Source: Tragulus kanchil
Lineage: Eukaryota > Chordata > Mammalia > Artiodactyla > Tragulidae
NCBI GenBank assembly: GCA_022376925.1
Contig: JAIOJX010000006.1
Span: 55,275,658 to 55,339,657, forward strand
Length of the DNA: 64,000 bases
Reading direction: 5' to 3'
In this document: in pieces, positions 25,533 through 36,070 of the stretch
Position numbering within the stretch: the first letter of the stretch is position 1
Layout of the letters: each line of letters begins with the position of its first letter
Made by a program: the position numbers and the translations under genes
Notes under the pieces: generated by a model
The model's input: the letters and a program-made list of their open reading frames with translations, nothing else
Told to the model about the DNA's origin: nothing
The model's database searches: none

Positions 25533-25771
25533 GGAGACCGAACAATGGGAGGGAGTAACATGGGAACCTATACTGTCATGTGTAGAAAAGATAGCTATTG
25601 TCATTGTGCTAGGGGAATAGGAGTACCTACAACCACTTGGAGCAATGGTCTGGAGGGATGGGGGAACCTGGGTGGGGGGAGGGTCAAGGGATATGCATCT
25701 GATTGATCTGGGAACATACATGTACACAAATAAATAAATAAATTAATTAATTAATTAAAAAAAAAAAAAAA
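25466..25771 (+). other. L1 3' UTR with G-rich tract and A-rich tail
   Basis: After the ORF2 stop, the 3' UTR carries five G-runs between 25654 and 25683 (ggg..ggggg..ggg..gggggg..ggg), a potential G-quadruplex of the kind seen in mammalian L1 3' UTRs. It ends in an (aaat)n/(aatt)n and poly-A tail. Confidence 0.85.
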
Positions 25772-25785
25772 AAAACTTGGTATCT

Positions 25786-26116
25786 GGGCTTCCCTGGTGG
25801 TCCAGTGGATAAGGACACCGCCTTGCAGTGCAAGGGGCGCCAGTTCGATCCCTGGCCTGGGAAGATCCCACGTGCTGTGGAGCAGCTGGACTGATGTGTC
25901 CAATTACCGAGCCTGAGCTCTGGAGCATGTGTGCCCAGAGTCATTGCTCTGCGACAACAGAGGCCACTGTGATGGGAGGCCCACACGGGCCAAAGAACAA
26001 AGATGGATGAAAATAGACAAATGAAAGACCAATAGAAGTGGCCTGCCCGCCCCTCTCCCTCCCTCCCCACCCCACCCTACCCAAAAATAATAAATAAATA
26101 AATGTAAAAAAAAAAA
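25786..26116 (+). mobile_element. CHR-type SINE, long form, abutting the L1 tail
   Basis: The head 'gggcttccctggtggtccag' contains an A-box-like tggtccagtgg and a B-box gttcgatcc near 25841. A long body follows ('gaccaatagaagtggcc' near 26025), then a C-rich stretch and an (aaat)n/A tail. It is flanked by acttggtatct at 25775-25785 and 26117-26127. The same word flanks the L1. Confidence 0.9.
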
Positions 26117-26154
26117 ACTTGGTATCTAACATCTTTGATTTAACATTCTTGTGG

Positions 26155-26340
26155 GTGTAGTTCAGTTTGCTCAGTCATGTCCGACTCTTTGCAACCCTGT
26201 GGTCTTCAACCTGCCAGTCTTCTCCATCCTTCACCACCACCTAGAGCTTGCTCAAACTCATGTCCATTGCTCAGTGATGCAATCCAACCATCTCATCCTC
26301 TGTCATTCCCTTCTCTTCTGCCTTCACAGCATATTCTGAA
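26155..26340 (-). mobile_element. BovB 3' end, antisense fragment
   Basis: 'gctcagtcatgtccgactct' followed by 'agagcttgctcaaactcatg' and 'caatccaaccatctcatcct' is the antisense of the BovB 3' region. The duplicate lies at 27259-27444. Confidence 0.8.
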
Positions 26341-26416
26341 CATTTTACATAAGGATAAATGGCCTTCATTAGACTTTAAGGACTATAGCTTTTTCCATGA
26401 TATATATGCATATGTG

Positions 26417-26442
26417 TGTGCGTGTGAGAGAGAGAGAGAGAG
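26417..26442 (+). repeat. (GT)n/(GA)n microsatellite
   Basis: gtgtgtgcgtg followed by a pure ga run. The corresponding run at about 27530-27550 in the duplicate is four bases longer. Confidence 0.9.
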
Positions 26443-26889
26443 AATTCCCTAATGACTCATACATAGACCCACACCACACCCACACACACATGCAGCATTT
26501 TCTGTTTAATAGCCTTCTAAACATGGATATTTACATTATTCATAGCTTTTCATTTTTATAAATAAAAGTAAAAAAAACAAACCCACAAAAACACATGCAG
26601 CATTTTTTCCCAATGTTATGTTTAAACATGGATTTTGGAGACCGAACAATGGGAGGGAGTAACATGGGAACCTATACTGTCATGTGTAGAAAAGATAGCT
26701 ATTGTCATTGTGCTAGGGGAATAGGAGTACCTACAACCACTTGGAGCGATGGTCTGGAGGGATGGGGGAACCTGGGTGGGGGGAGGGTCAAGGGATATGC
26801 ATCTGATTGATCTGGGAACATACATGTACACAAATAAATAAATAAATTAATTAATTAATTAAAAAAAAAAAAAAAAAAACTTGGTATCT

Positions 26890-27220
26890 GGGCTTCCCTG
26901 GTGGTCCAGTGGATAAGGACACCGCCTTGCAGTGCAAGGGGCGCCAGTTCGATCCCTGGCCTGGGAAGATCCCACGTGCTGCGGAGCAGCTGGACTGATG
27001 TGTCCAATTACTGAGCCTGAGCTCTGGAGCATGTGTGCCCAGAGTCATTGCTCTGCGACAACAGAGGCCACCGTGATAGGAGGCCCACACGGGCCAAAGA
27101 ACAAAGATGGATGAAAATAGACAAATGAAAGACCAATAGAAGTGGCCTGCCCGCCCCTCTCCCTCCCTCCCCACCCCACCCTACCCAAAAATAATAAATA
27201 AATAAATGTAAAAAAAAAAA
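26890..27220 (+). mobile_element. Duplicate of the CHR-type SINE at 25786-26116
   Basis: Second copy within the 1104-bp duplication, preceded by a copy of the L1 tail (26637-26878). It differs by a few transitions (for example gctgtggagc versus gctgcggagc). Not an independent insertion. Confidence 0.9.
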
Positions 27221-27794
27221 ACTTGGTATCTAACATCTTTGATTTAACATTCTTGTGGGTGTAGTTCAGTTTGCTCAGTCATGTCCGACTCTTTGCAACC
27301 CTGTGGTCTTCAACCTGCCAGTCTTCTCCATCCTTCACCACCACCTAGAGCTTGCTCAAACTCATGTCCATTGCTCAGTGATGCAATCCAACCATCTCAT
27401 CCTCTGTCATTCCCTTCTCTTCTGCCTTCACAGCATATTCTGAACATTTTACATAAGGATAAATGGCCTTCATTAGACTTTAAGGACTATAGCTTTTTCC
27501 ATGATATATATGCATATGTGTGTGCGTGTGAGAGAGAGAGAGAGAGAGAGAATTCCCTAATGACTCATACATAGACCCACACCCACACACACATGCAGCA
27601 TTTTCTGTTTAATAGCCTTCTAAACATGGATATTTACATTATTCATAGCTTTTCATTTTTATAAATAAAAGTAAACAAAAATATTTTAAACTTTTATGAA
27701 TTTCTCTAGACTGTATTCCTAGAACTGAAAACGTATGCCATAAATATATATTGAAAATCATAGCCAATATTTCCAAAGTGTTCACCAAATATAT

Positions 27795-28012
27795 GTTGTT
27801 ATTTTTATTGTTATTTAGTTGCTAAATCATGTCTGACTCTCTTGCAACCCCAAAGCCCAGTATGCTTTCTTGTCCATGGGATTTCCCAGACAAGAATACT
27901 GGAGCGAGTTGCTATTTCCTTCTCTAGGGCATCTTCATGACCCAGGGATCACATATGTGTCTTCTGCATTGCAGGTGGATTCTTTACCACTGAGTCACCA
28001 GGGAGTCCCCAA
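27795..28012 (-). mobile_element. Bov-tA-type SINE, antisense
   Basis: On the plus strand: 'agttgctaaatcatgtctga', 'acaagaatactggagcgagt' and 'caggtggattctttaccact', ending 'caccagggagtccc'. This is the antisense of a Bov-tA body and head. The duplicate is at 28897-29114. Confidence 0.85.
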
Positions 28013-28349
28013 AATACATCTCAGTATGCATTCCTACTTGTAGCAAATAAGAATCCTTAATTCTCCACACCATTACTAAGTGAGATTTATTTTCAAGGCC
28101 TATATGATTTTCATTTTTTATTTAGCTTGATTGTTTTGGTTATTTGCTAATTGACATTTTAAAATATGTATTAGTCATGTATATTTCTTATGGTTTTTCT
28201 GTTTAATCCATTTTTCCATTGAATCAGTGTTTATCTTTCTAAATGATATATAAGACTTCTGTAGACATATAGATTTTATTGAATTGAATATTTTATGATG
28301 CAAATATTTTTCCTTTTTTTGTGTTAAGGGAGCAATGTAGTACACTTGT

Positions 28350-28610
28350 TAAGCAAATAGGTTTTGGAATCATAATTTTTTTTAAATCTCAAATTTATCC
28401 CTTAGTGGCACTTTAATAATCTTAGTGAACTTATTCTCTATCATCCCAGCATCTCAGTTTTCACAGCTGTAAAGTACTGGAAATAATAATTTTCCTCATA
28501 ATGGGATAATTGTAAGAATTATGTGTTACATGTAAAAATGTAAATGCCTAGCGATTATCTGTCATTCAAAAATGCTATTTATTGTTATTATCATTATTTG
28601 TCCTATAACT
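28350..28610 (+). mobile_element. MIR element, sense
   Basis: 'atctcagttttcacagctgt' (28450), 'gggataattgtaagaattat' (28503) and a tail with 'aatgctatttattgttatta' follow the order of the mammalian-wide interspersed repeat. Strongly diverged. The duplicate is at about 29452-29712. Confidence 0.7.
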
Positions 28611-30309
28611 TTGTACGTGATTTCTTGAGTAGTTGAAAGAGTTTTAATTTTTATGTGAAATCTCCTTCATGACTTCTAGGTCTCTACGATAACAAGATAT
28701 AGCTGTTTGGTTTCTTCCAGTATTTACAGAATGTAATGTTCTTCTTTTAGATTATGAAGCCATGTGGAAATTTTTTTGTATTTTAAAAAGTCATGTTATG
28801 AATTTCTCTAGACTATATTCCTAGAACTGAAAACGTATGCCATAAATATATATTGAAAATCATAGCCAATATTTCCAAAGTGTTCACCAAATATATGTTG
28901 TTATTTTTATTGTTATTTAGTTGCTAAATCATGTCTGACTCTCTTGCAACCCCAAAGCCCAGTATGCTTTCTTGTCCATGGGATTTCCCAGACAAGAATA
29001 CTGGAGCGAGTTGCTATTTCCTTCTCTAGGGCATCTTCATGACCCAGGGATCACATATGTGTCTTCTGCATTGCAGGTGGATTCTTTACCACTGAGTCAC
29101 CAGGGAGTCCCCAAAATACATCTCAGTATGCATTCCTACTTGTAGCAAATAAGAATCCTTAATTCTCCACACCATTACTAAGTGAGATTTATTTTCAAGG
29201 CCTATATGATTTTCATTTTTTATTTAGCTTGATTGTTTTGGTTATTTGCTAATTGACATTTTAAAATATGTATTAGTCATGTATATTTCTTATGGTTTTT
29301 CTGTTTAATCCATTTTTCCATTGAATCAGTGTTTATCTTTCTAAATGATATATAAGACTTCTGTAGACATATAGATTTTATTGAATTGAATATTTTATGA
29401 TGCAAATATTTTTCCTTTTTTTGTGTTAAGGGAGCAATGTAGTACACTTGTTAAGCAAATAGGTTTTGGAATCATAATTTTTTTTAAATCTCAAATTTAT
29501 CCCTTAGTGGCACTTTAATAATCTTAGTGAACTTTTTCTCTATCATCCCAGCATCTCAGTTTTCACAGCTGTAAAGTACTGGAAATAATAATTTTCCTCA
29601 TAATGGGATAATTGTAAGAATTATGTGTTACATGTAAAAATGTAAATGCCTAGCGATTATCTGTCATTCAAAAATGCTATTTATTGTTATTATCATTATT
29701 TGTCCTATAACTTTGTACGTGATTTCTTGAGTAGTTGAAAGAGTTTTAATTTTTATGTGAAATCTCCTTCATGACTTCTAGGTCTCTACGATAACAAGAT
29801 ATAGCTGTTTGGTTTCTTCCAGTATTTACAGAATGTAATGTTCTTCTTTTAGATTATGAAGCCATGTGGAAATTTTTTTTTTGTATATATAGAGATTTAC
29901 TGTCATTTACTCCCAAATAGAAAGGACAATATCCAAATACTGGATTTCTAACAATCAGTCATTTTCTCGTCTATTTTAATACAAAAATATTTGTACTTGG
30001 GTATTTTCTGGGCTTTCTTTTCTGTTCCCTTGAACTATTGCCTCCTTTTTACACTAGTACCCTACTGAAATGGCAGGAAATATTCTTTGTCCCCCTACTG
30101 TTTTAATATTACTAGTTTCACAGCAATTTTTTATGTCTTCTGCTCAAACCAACTTTTGTTTTTCTTAAGACAGGTTCTCATTGGCTACTACACATTTATG
30201 CTTTCAAAAGAATATGTAGAAACAACTAGCCAAATCAACCTCTGTTGGCATGACCCTACTCCTCCTCCTGCTGCTTTTTTTGTTTTTAATCTTACTGATT
30301 ATTTAATCT

Positions 30310-30655
30310 CTCCATTGATTTTTTTTTTTAAAGAATTATTTATTTATTTATTTGAGGAGGGTAGGGTGGGGAGGGAGGGGAGCAGGCGGGCCACTTCTAT
30401 TGGTCTTTCATTTGTCCATTTTGATCCATCTTTGTTCTTTGGCCCATGTGGGCCTCCCATCACGGTGGCCTCTGTTGTCGCAGAGCACCGGCTCTGGGCT
30501 CATGCACTCCAGAGCTCAGGCTCGGTAATTGGACACATCGGTCCAGCTGCTCCGCAGCACGTGGGATCTTCCCAGGCCAGGGATCGAACTGGCACCCCTT
30601 GCACTGCAAGGCGGTGTCCTTACCCACTGGACCACCAGGGAAGCCCTCCATTGAT
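30310..30655 (-). mobile_element. CHR-type SINE, long form, antisense
   Basis: The plus strand begins with a T-run, then (attt)n, a G-rich piece, 'ggccacttctattggtctt', and ends '..ccaccagggaagccc', the complement of the tRNA-like head. The direct repeat ctccattgat lies at 30310-30319 and 30646-30655. Confidence 0.9.
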
Positions 30656-31426
30656 GTCTTGATTCAAAAAATATATATCTTCATTAATTTCTGAGAATAT
30701 AGATGTTTTGAGTTCGAGTTTTTCTTTTTGCAGTTTTTATGCATATGTCTTGTATTATTTCCTTTCTGCTAATTATTTATTTGGAATAAGGGAGCAGGCC
30801 TGCCATTTCTAGCTATATAGTTCTGTACTCCACAACTCTAGGAGGCATCCTTCACTTAGAGGCAGTACAGATTGGTGACCAAAAATAATGGGTTTTTTCA
30901 GCCTAGAAGTTGGGAAAATATCAGATTGATTTTTTTTAGTATACTGTAATGTTCTTCTTTTAGATTATGAAGCCATGTGGAAATTTTTTGTATATATAGA
31001 GATTTACTGTCATTTACTCCCAAATAGAAAGGACAATATCCAAATACTGGATTTCTAACAATCAGTCATTTTCTCGTCTATTTTAATACAAAAATATTTG
31101 TACTTGGGTATTTTCTGGGCTTTCTTTTCTGTTCCCTTGAACTATTGCCTCCTTTTTACACTAGTACCCTACTGAAATGGCAGGAAATATTCTTTGTCCC
31201 CCTACTGTTTTAATATTACTAGTTTCACAGCAATTTTTTATGTCTTCTGCTCAAACCAACTTTTGTTTTTCTTAAGACAGGTTCTCATTGGCTACTACAC
31301 ATTTATGCTTTCAAAAGAATATGTAGAAACAACTAGCCAAATCAACCTCTGTTGGCATGACCCTACTCCTCCTCCTGCTGCTTTTTTTGTTTTTAATCTT
31401 ACTGATTATTTAATCTCTCCTTTGTT

Positions 31427-31753
31427 TTTTTTTTTTAAAGAATTATTTATTTATTTATTTGAGGAGGGTAGGGTGGGGAGGGAGGGGAGCAGGCGGGCCA
31501 CTTCTATTGGTCTTTCATTTGTCCATTTTGATCCATCTTTGTTCTTTGGCCCATGTGGGCCTCCCATCACGGTGGCCTCTGTTGTCGCAGAGCACCGGCT
31601 CTGGGCTCATGCACTCCAGAGCTCAGGCTCGGTAATTGGACACATCGGTCCAGCTGCTCCGCAGCACGTGGGATCTTCCCAGGCCAGGGATCGAACTGGC
31701 ACCCCTTGCACTGCAAGGCGGTGTCCTTACCCACTGGACCACCAGGGAAGCCC
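31427..31753 (-). mobile_element. Duplicate of the antisense CHR-type SINE at 30310-30655
   Basis: Second copy within the 1111-bp duplication; same 3' flank, altered 5' flank. Not an independent insertion. Confidence 0.9.
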
Positions 31754-32017
31754 TCCATTGATGTCTTGATTCAAAAAATATATATCTTCATTAATTTCTG
31801 AGAATATAGATGTTTTGAGTTCGAGTTTTTCTTTTTGCAGTTTTTATGCATATGTCTTGTATTATTTCCTTTCTGCTAATTATTTATTTGGAATAAGGGA
31901 GCAGGCCTGCCATTTCTAGCTATATAGTTCTGTACTCCACAACTCTAGGAGGCATCCTTCACTTAGAGGCAGTACAGATTGGTGACCAAAAAAATAATGT
32001 ACAGCCTAGAAGTTGGG

Positions 32018-32385
32018 AGTTATATTTTATTCTAGGACCTTACTGAGGACTGTATCCTGGGAAACAACCTCTCAGATAGCTCCAAAGAATTCAAAAGACA
32101 TAAGGAAGGACTCAGGATATATAGGAGTTTTTGTTAAAAACAAAAACAAAAATGTAATCAAACATCAAAAAAACTGATAATCACAAAAAACAGACATCTC
32201 AGGTTAATGGTTTTACTGCTTTTCAGTGTATGGGAAGTTGCAAGGGTCTGGGCTCATTGAAATGATCCCTTTGATATGTATCTTAACTATCTAAGATCAG
32301 TGTCCTTCCTCTTTATCTCTATCCTGAATTCCCCTCAGGGGCACCAGCCAGGGTGACTTCAGTGCTTGATGTCTTAATGTATGGT
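32018..32385 (+). repeat. Old LTR-like (ERVL/MaLR-type) sequence, low confidence
   Basis: 'ggatatataggagtttttgt' (32116), 'tgatatgtatcttaactatc' (32271) and 'cccctcaggggcaccagcca' (32331) resemble an old mammalian LTR family. I cannot name it and see no clear ends. Confidence 0.4.
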
Positions 32386-32879
32386 AATATTAGTTGTTTA
32401 CTGAAATGGCAGGAAATATTCTTTGTCCCCAAGATCTTACAGAACTGATACACTGCAGGTCTAGGGATCAATTTTATGGTTTCTTCTGTTTACTCAAGAA
32501 GTGTGCATTTATTCTTCTTGAATCTTCTCTCTGGTAAGGTGGACACTATTTTAATTATGCCACTATAAATTGAGCTAGAGAATCATTTGTGTCATAGTTT
32601 GTAATCTCTGTATAATATTTTAGTTATTGTCAGGGGTCAGAAAGCAAGGATTGGAATAACTAGTATGCTGAGGCAACGGTAATTGAGAAAGATTGTGCCA
32701 CACCACTGCGATAGACTTTAATCTGAGCACACACCTACTCACTGCTGCCCCCACTCCCATTGCTATTATATGTGACCAGATGACAAGTTCTCACCAAAGG
32801 AAAATGAGGTCATGTCATGGCTATCGCTGTCAAGATGAAGTGGTAATACTACTCCACTGTAGTATAATTAGATATTTAT
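32386..32879. other. Unassigned DNA
   Basis: No gene seen. 32400-32430 repeats a 31-bp stretch also found at 30066 and 31172 (see findings). Confidence 0.4.
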
Positions 32880-33560
32880 ACAGCCTTTGTCCTTGATTCC
32901 TGGCACGATTCTTAAAACCCTTGGAATTTCTTGAGTGAGAGGAATGTCTTGGGTATGCTAATGAGATGATTTCTTGCCAGAGGGGTTGGGAGGTCTAGAT
33001 ACCTTCTGGATGGAGGCTGGTGGCCTGTATTTTCCAGAAGTCACAAAATATAACATATTAATTCTAATACCTGTAGGTAACATGTAATTCTAAACTGGAT
33101 CCTTTTACTGTTGGGACAGTTGGGACAATTAAATGGGATCTGAATCTTAGATGATATTAAAGTATCACGTTAGTTTCCTGATTTGGGTGTTCATATTTGA
33201 TTATTAAGATAATGTCCATGCTTGTAGGAAACACACTGAAGTATTCAGGGAGGAATGGGGCATCAGGTCAGCAATTCACTCTCAAAGTATTCATACTGAG
33301 CACCCTGCCTTTCTTCAAATTTGAGATTGTTTCAGGCTAGAAGATATGTACCGAAGAAAGAATAAAATAATTTGTGGGATTTTTCTGTTGAAACTGTTTT
33401 ATCTTGGATTTGGGACTTAAACCCAAAACCCAGTTTGGGACTTGAACCCACATGACTGGGACTTGAACTCAGCTAAAACCCACCATACCTTTTTTCAGGA
33501 CCCAATGGAGCTCAAGTTCTTGATGTCTCTCTGCAGAAAAGAATTCAGTGAGAGTCATGG
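32880..33560 (+). repeat. Old LTR or interspersed-repeat patchwork, low confidence
   Basis: Pieces such as 'gacagttgggacaattaaat' (33116), 'ggaaacacactgaagtattc' (33228) and 'ctctctgcagaaaagaattc' (33525) resemble old mammalian repeats. Boundaries and family are unclear. Confidence 0.35.
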
Positions 33561-34315
33561 TGCCTCTGGGTATGTCGTTTAGCTTCCTGATTAAGGATCA
33601 AGGTCTAGTCTACCATCTTGGATCCATTTCATTTTAATGAGTTTATGTTGTATCTTCGGCTATGTCATTCTTTCAAAAACTGTGCCCTACACCTTTCCCT
33701 CTTGTTATACTGTCACCTTAAAATCAACTATAAAACTTCAGTTTCTAGTACTGATTATGCTTTCTGGCAGTGTGTGTTCACCTCCACACACTGTGAGCAA
33801 CTTCCTTTCTTAAATGGCTCACCAGAGCAGTGCTCACACTCAGCACAGCCTCCTCCTCCTCTTCACTACTGTTCAATGGACCATTTCTGGACTTAGAACA
33901 TGCTTATTTTAGAACCTGGATTTTGACCGTCAGAAGCGAGGTGTGTAAAAATTAAAGAGAAACCTTCAAATATAATTGAGACCAGAAGAGGGAGCTCTTA
34001 TGATCTGCAACCACAGCAGAATCCAATAGAAAATAAGAAAGACTTAAAATCCTCCAATGGCTCTGTTTACTGTAAGCCTCCCATCTTCTTTTTCCCTCAT
34101 AAAGGGAAAAGTCAACAGATATAAATACCTCAAGCACATTTCAGCACATTCTATATTCTTGTGAACAGAAATGCGAGGTCAGGTTTTAAGACCTGTAGAC
34201 ATATTACTTATTACATAGATTATGATATGATACTTGTATCTTTTTATTTTTTGCCTTTCTTTTGCCTTTTATTTATTTTTAATTCCGTACAAATTTTATC
34301 ATTGTTATAATTTTT
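33561..34315. other. Unassigned DNA
   Basis: The 92-codon plus-strand frame at 33618-33896 has no recognisable domain, signal or homologue I know. No gene called. Confidence 0.4.
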
Positions 34316-34697
34316 TATAGGGTTTTGTTGTTTATTGCCACACACTGACCTAACTTGTGTTTTTTTTTAATTAATTAATTAATTTATTTATTTAGGTGGG
34401 GATGGGGTGGGGTGGGAGAGGAGCAGGTGGGCCACTTCTATTGGTCTTTCATTTGTCCATTTTGATCCATCTTTGTTCTTTGGCCCTTGTGGGCCTCCCA
34501 TCGCGGTGGCCTCTTGTCGCAAAGCAACGACTGTGGACACATGCGCTCCAGAGCTCTGGCTCGGTAGTTGGACACATCAGTCCAGCCGCTCCACGGCACG
34601 TGGGATCTTCCCAGGCCAGGGATCGAACCGGCGCCCCTTGCACTGCAAGGCGGTGTCCTTACCCACTGGACCACCAGGGATGCCCACTTGTGTTTTT
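34316..34697 (-). mobile_element. CHR-type SINE, long form, antisense, next to a short L1 3' UTR scrap
   Basis: 34316-34350 ('ttttgttgtttattgccaca') matches the antisense L1 3' UTR end also seen at 41131 and 60802. The SINE proper runs from the T-rich tail (34360) to the head complement ending near 34685. It is flanked by acttgtgttttt at 34353-34364 and 34686-34697. Confidence 0.88.
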
Positions 34698-35274
34698 CAT
34701 ACCATTGTATTATATTAATCCTCATGAAATCTTCTATTTACTATGTAAACTAAATGATGTTACATTATGTATTTTATCACACTCAGCCTATAAAATTTGC
34801 ATATATAAAAACATTGTATTATTTTGATAATGAAAACATTTGAAAATTATCAATAATATCTTTAAAGTTTGCCAGTATATTTAGCCTTAAGAAGCGAAAA
34901 ACAAATACTGCAATGTATTGATATAAACATAGTGTACTATGTGTATAGGAAACCAAATTATCTATCAGGAAAAGCACAATATGTTTATTGCCATGTGTCT
35001 GGATAAGTGAAAACACATATAAGTCAAGTAACTGAAGGAAAAATGAAATAGCCAAAGATGATCCCTCATATATATTGGGGAAGGAATATGATTGCTTAGC
35101 TATTGGGGTTCTATTCCTATCCTTTGGAATAGAGGAACTTATTAATTTAAGTATATGCCTTATAACTCAGCTTAACCTGAATGTAATTATTATTAGCACA
35201 ATATAATTGTTTAATGTTGGAGTGTAAGGTGATGTACACATCACTGGACCATAGAGTAAGAAACTTGTTTGGCT
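34698..35274. other. Unassigned AT-rich DNA
   Basis: No gene or repeat family recognised. Confidence 0.45.
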
Positions 35275-36070
35275 ACCCTATTTGCCACTATGATGGTCTA
35301 GTGTGTATCAGCCTGCCTACACTGTAATAGCTCAATTGACACTAAAGCACCTCAATATGTTTGCCTGTGTGCACCATAATACCCCATATTTACCATATCA
35401 GCCCAAAGTATGTCAGTGTGTGTGATTCTAGTCCATTACACACTATGACAGCCCCATATTATCAGTCTGCATTCACCATGATAACCAACTATTTATATGA
35501 CGGCACAGCATATGTTAGTTTGTGTGTACCTTGAGACCATTTTACACTGTGAAGGACCAGTGCCCAGTCTCAGCACTCTTGTATTTGTTATAACAGCCTA
35601 GAGGATGTCTGAATGTATGTATCATGACAGCCAACATACACTGTGATAGTTCAGGATCTATCAGCCAGCATGCATGGTAACAACCTTCTGTCTTGAGAGC
35701 TCAGTATATACCATGACAGTCTTGTAAGAACAGTAGTCATTTTACACGAGGAGGAGGCAGGCATTTTATGTCAGTCTGTATGTATCATGACTGTCCTGGT
35801 AACATCGTAACATCCTAGCAGACTGGTATGCAGCTTGACAGCCCAGCAAATGTCAGCCTGCCTGTATTCTAAGAGTCCCTATACACTGTGACAGTACATG
35901 GTTTATCAGCTTGAATGCTCCACTGCAAAACTGCATATTGTAATAGCTCAGCACAGGACATTTTGCATGTACAATGACAAATACAGACTGTAGGCATCCA
36001 GCGGATGGAAGTCTGTGGACTAGGACAGTCAGTGCGTAATGTGACAACTTATGATAATGTCCAGCCTTTT
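35275..36070 (+). repeat. Degenerate minisatellite, units of about 35 nt mixed with about 19 nt
   Basis: About 800 bp built from variants of 'catgacagcccagcatatgt' plus 'cagcctgtgtgtac'. Examples are 'cactatgacagccccatatt' (35441), 'atgacggcacagcatatgtt' (35497), 'tcatgacagccaacatacac' (35622) and 'gcttgacagcccagcaaatg' (35832). Long units (about 34-36 nt) alternate irregularly with truncated ones (about 18-20 nt). Divergence is high, so the array is old. The whole array recurs at 36460-37250 through the 1179-bp duplication. Confidence 0.75.

Larger units (their letters stand above)
15596..25771 (+). mobile_element. Full-length L1 retrotransposon, broken, with three internal ~1.1-kb assembly-type duplications
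   Basis: An autonomous-type non-LTR retrotransposon in sense orientation. It has a CpG-rich 5' UTR (15596-17426), ORF1 (17427-18312), ORF2 (18370-25465), a 3' UTR with a G-rich tract and an A-rich tail, bounded by a 14-bp target-site duplication. The 5' end is complete and both ends are clean, so this was a full-length insertion. Three tandem duplications (periods 1085, 1064 and 1129 bp) lie inside. Removing them gives an element of about 6.9 kb. ORF1 has a stop and a frameshift. ORF2 has frameshifts in the endonuclease and after the RT, plus stops in the linker. As shown it could not encode working proteins, although some of the frameshifts could be sequencing errors. Confidence 0.92.
25533..27675. 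repeat. Tandem duplication, period 1104 bp (L1 tail, SINE, BovB piece)
   Basis: Copy 1 is 25533-about 26570 and copy 2 is 26637-about 27675. Between them, 26571-26636 is a poor-quality echo of 26480-26530. Differences include a handful of transitions and a (ga)n run that is longer in copy 2. Because of this unit the L1 tail and its SINE neighbour each appear twice. Confidence 0.95.
27694..29880. repeat. Tandem duplication, period 1102 bp
   Basis: Copy 1 is 27694-about 28780 and copy 2 is 28796-about 29880. They differ by isolated bases (for example ctgtat/ctatat at 27710/28812). The last bases of copy 1 (28776-28795) again look like a degraded form of what follows copy 2. The unit contains a Bov-tA-type SINE and a MIR. 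Confidence 0.95.
29834..32017. repeat. Tandem duplication, period 1111 bp
   Basis: Copy 1 is 29834-about 30915 and copy 2 is 30945-about 32017. 30916-30944 is junction filler that does not match copy 2's continuation cleanly. The left SINE flank differs between copies (ccattgatt versus ctttgtttt), probably error near a T-run. The unit carries a CHR-type SINE. Confidence 0.95.

Noticed and set aside
25786..26116. Possible tRNA gene (A and B boxes)
   Set aside because: The boxes belong to the tRNA-derived head of a SINE with A-tail and target duplication. No cloverleaf with an intact acceptor stem.
30087..30662. 191-codon plus-strand frame, repeated at 31194
   Set aside because: Its second half is the SINE in antisense. 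The repetition comes from the 1111-bp duplication.
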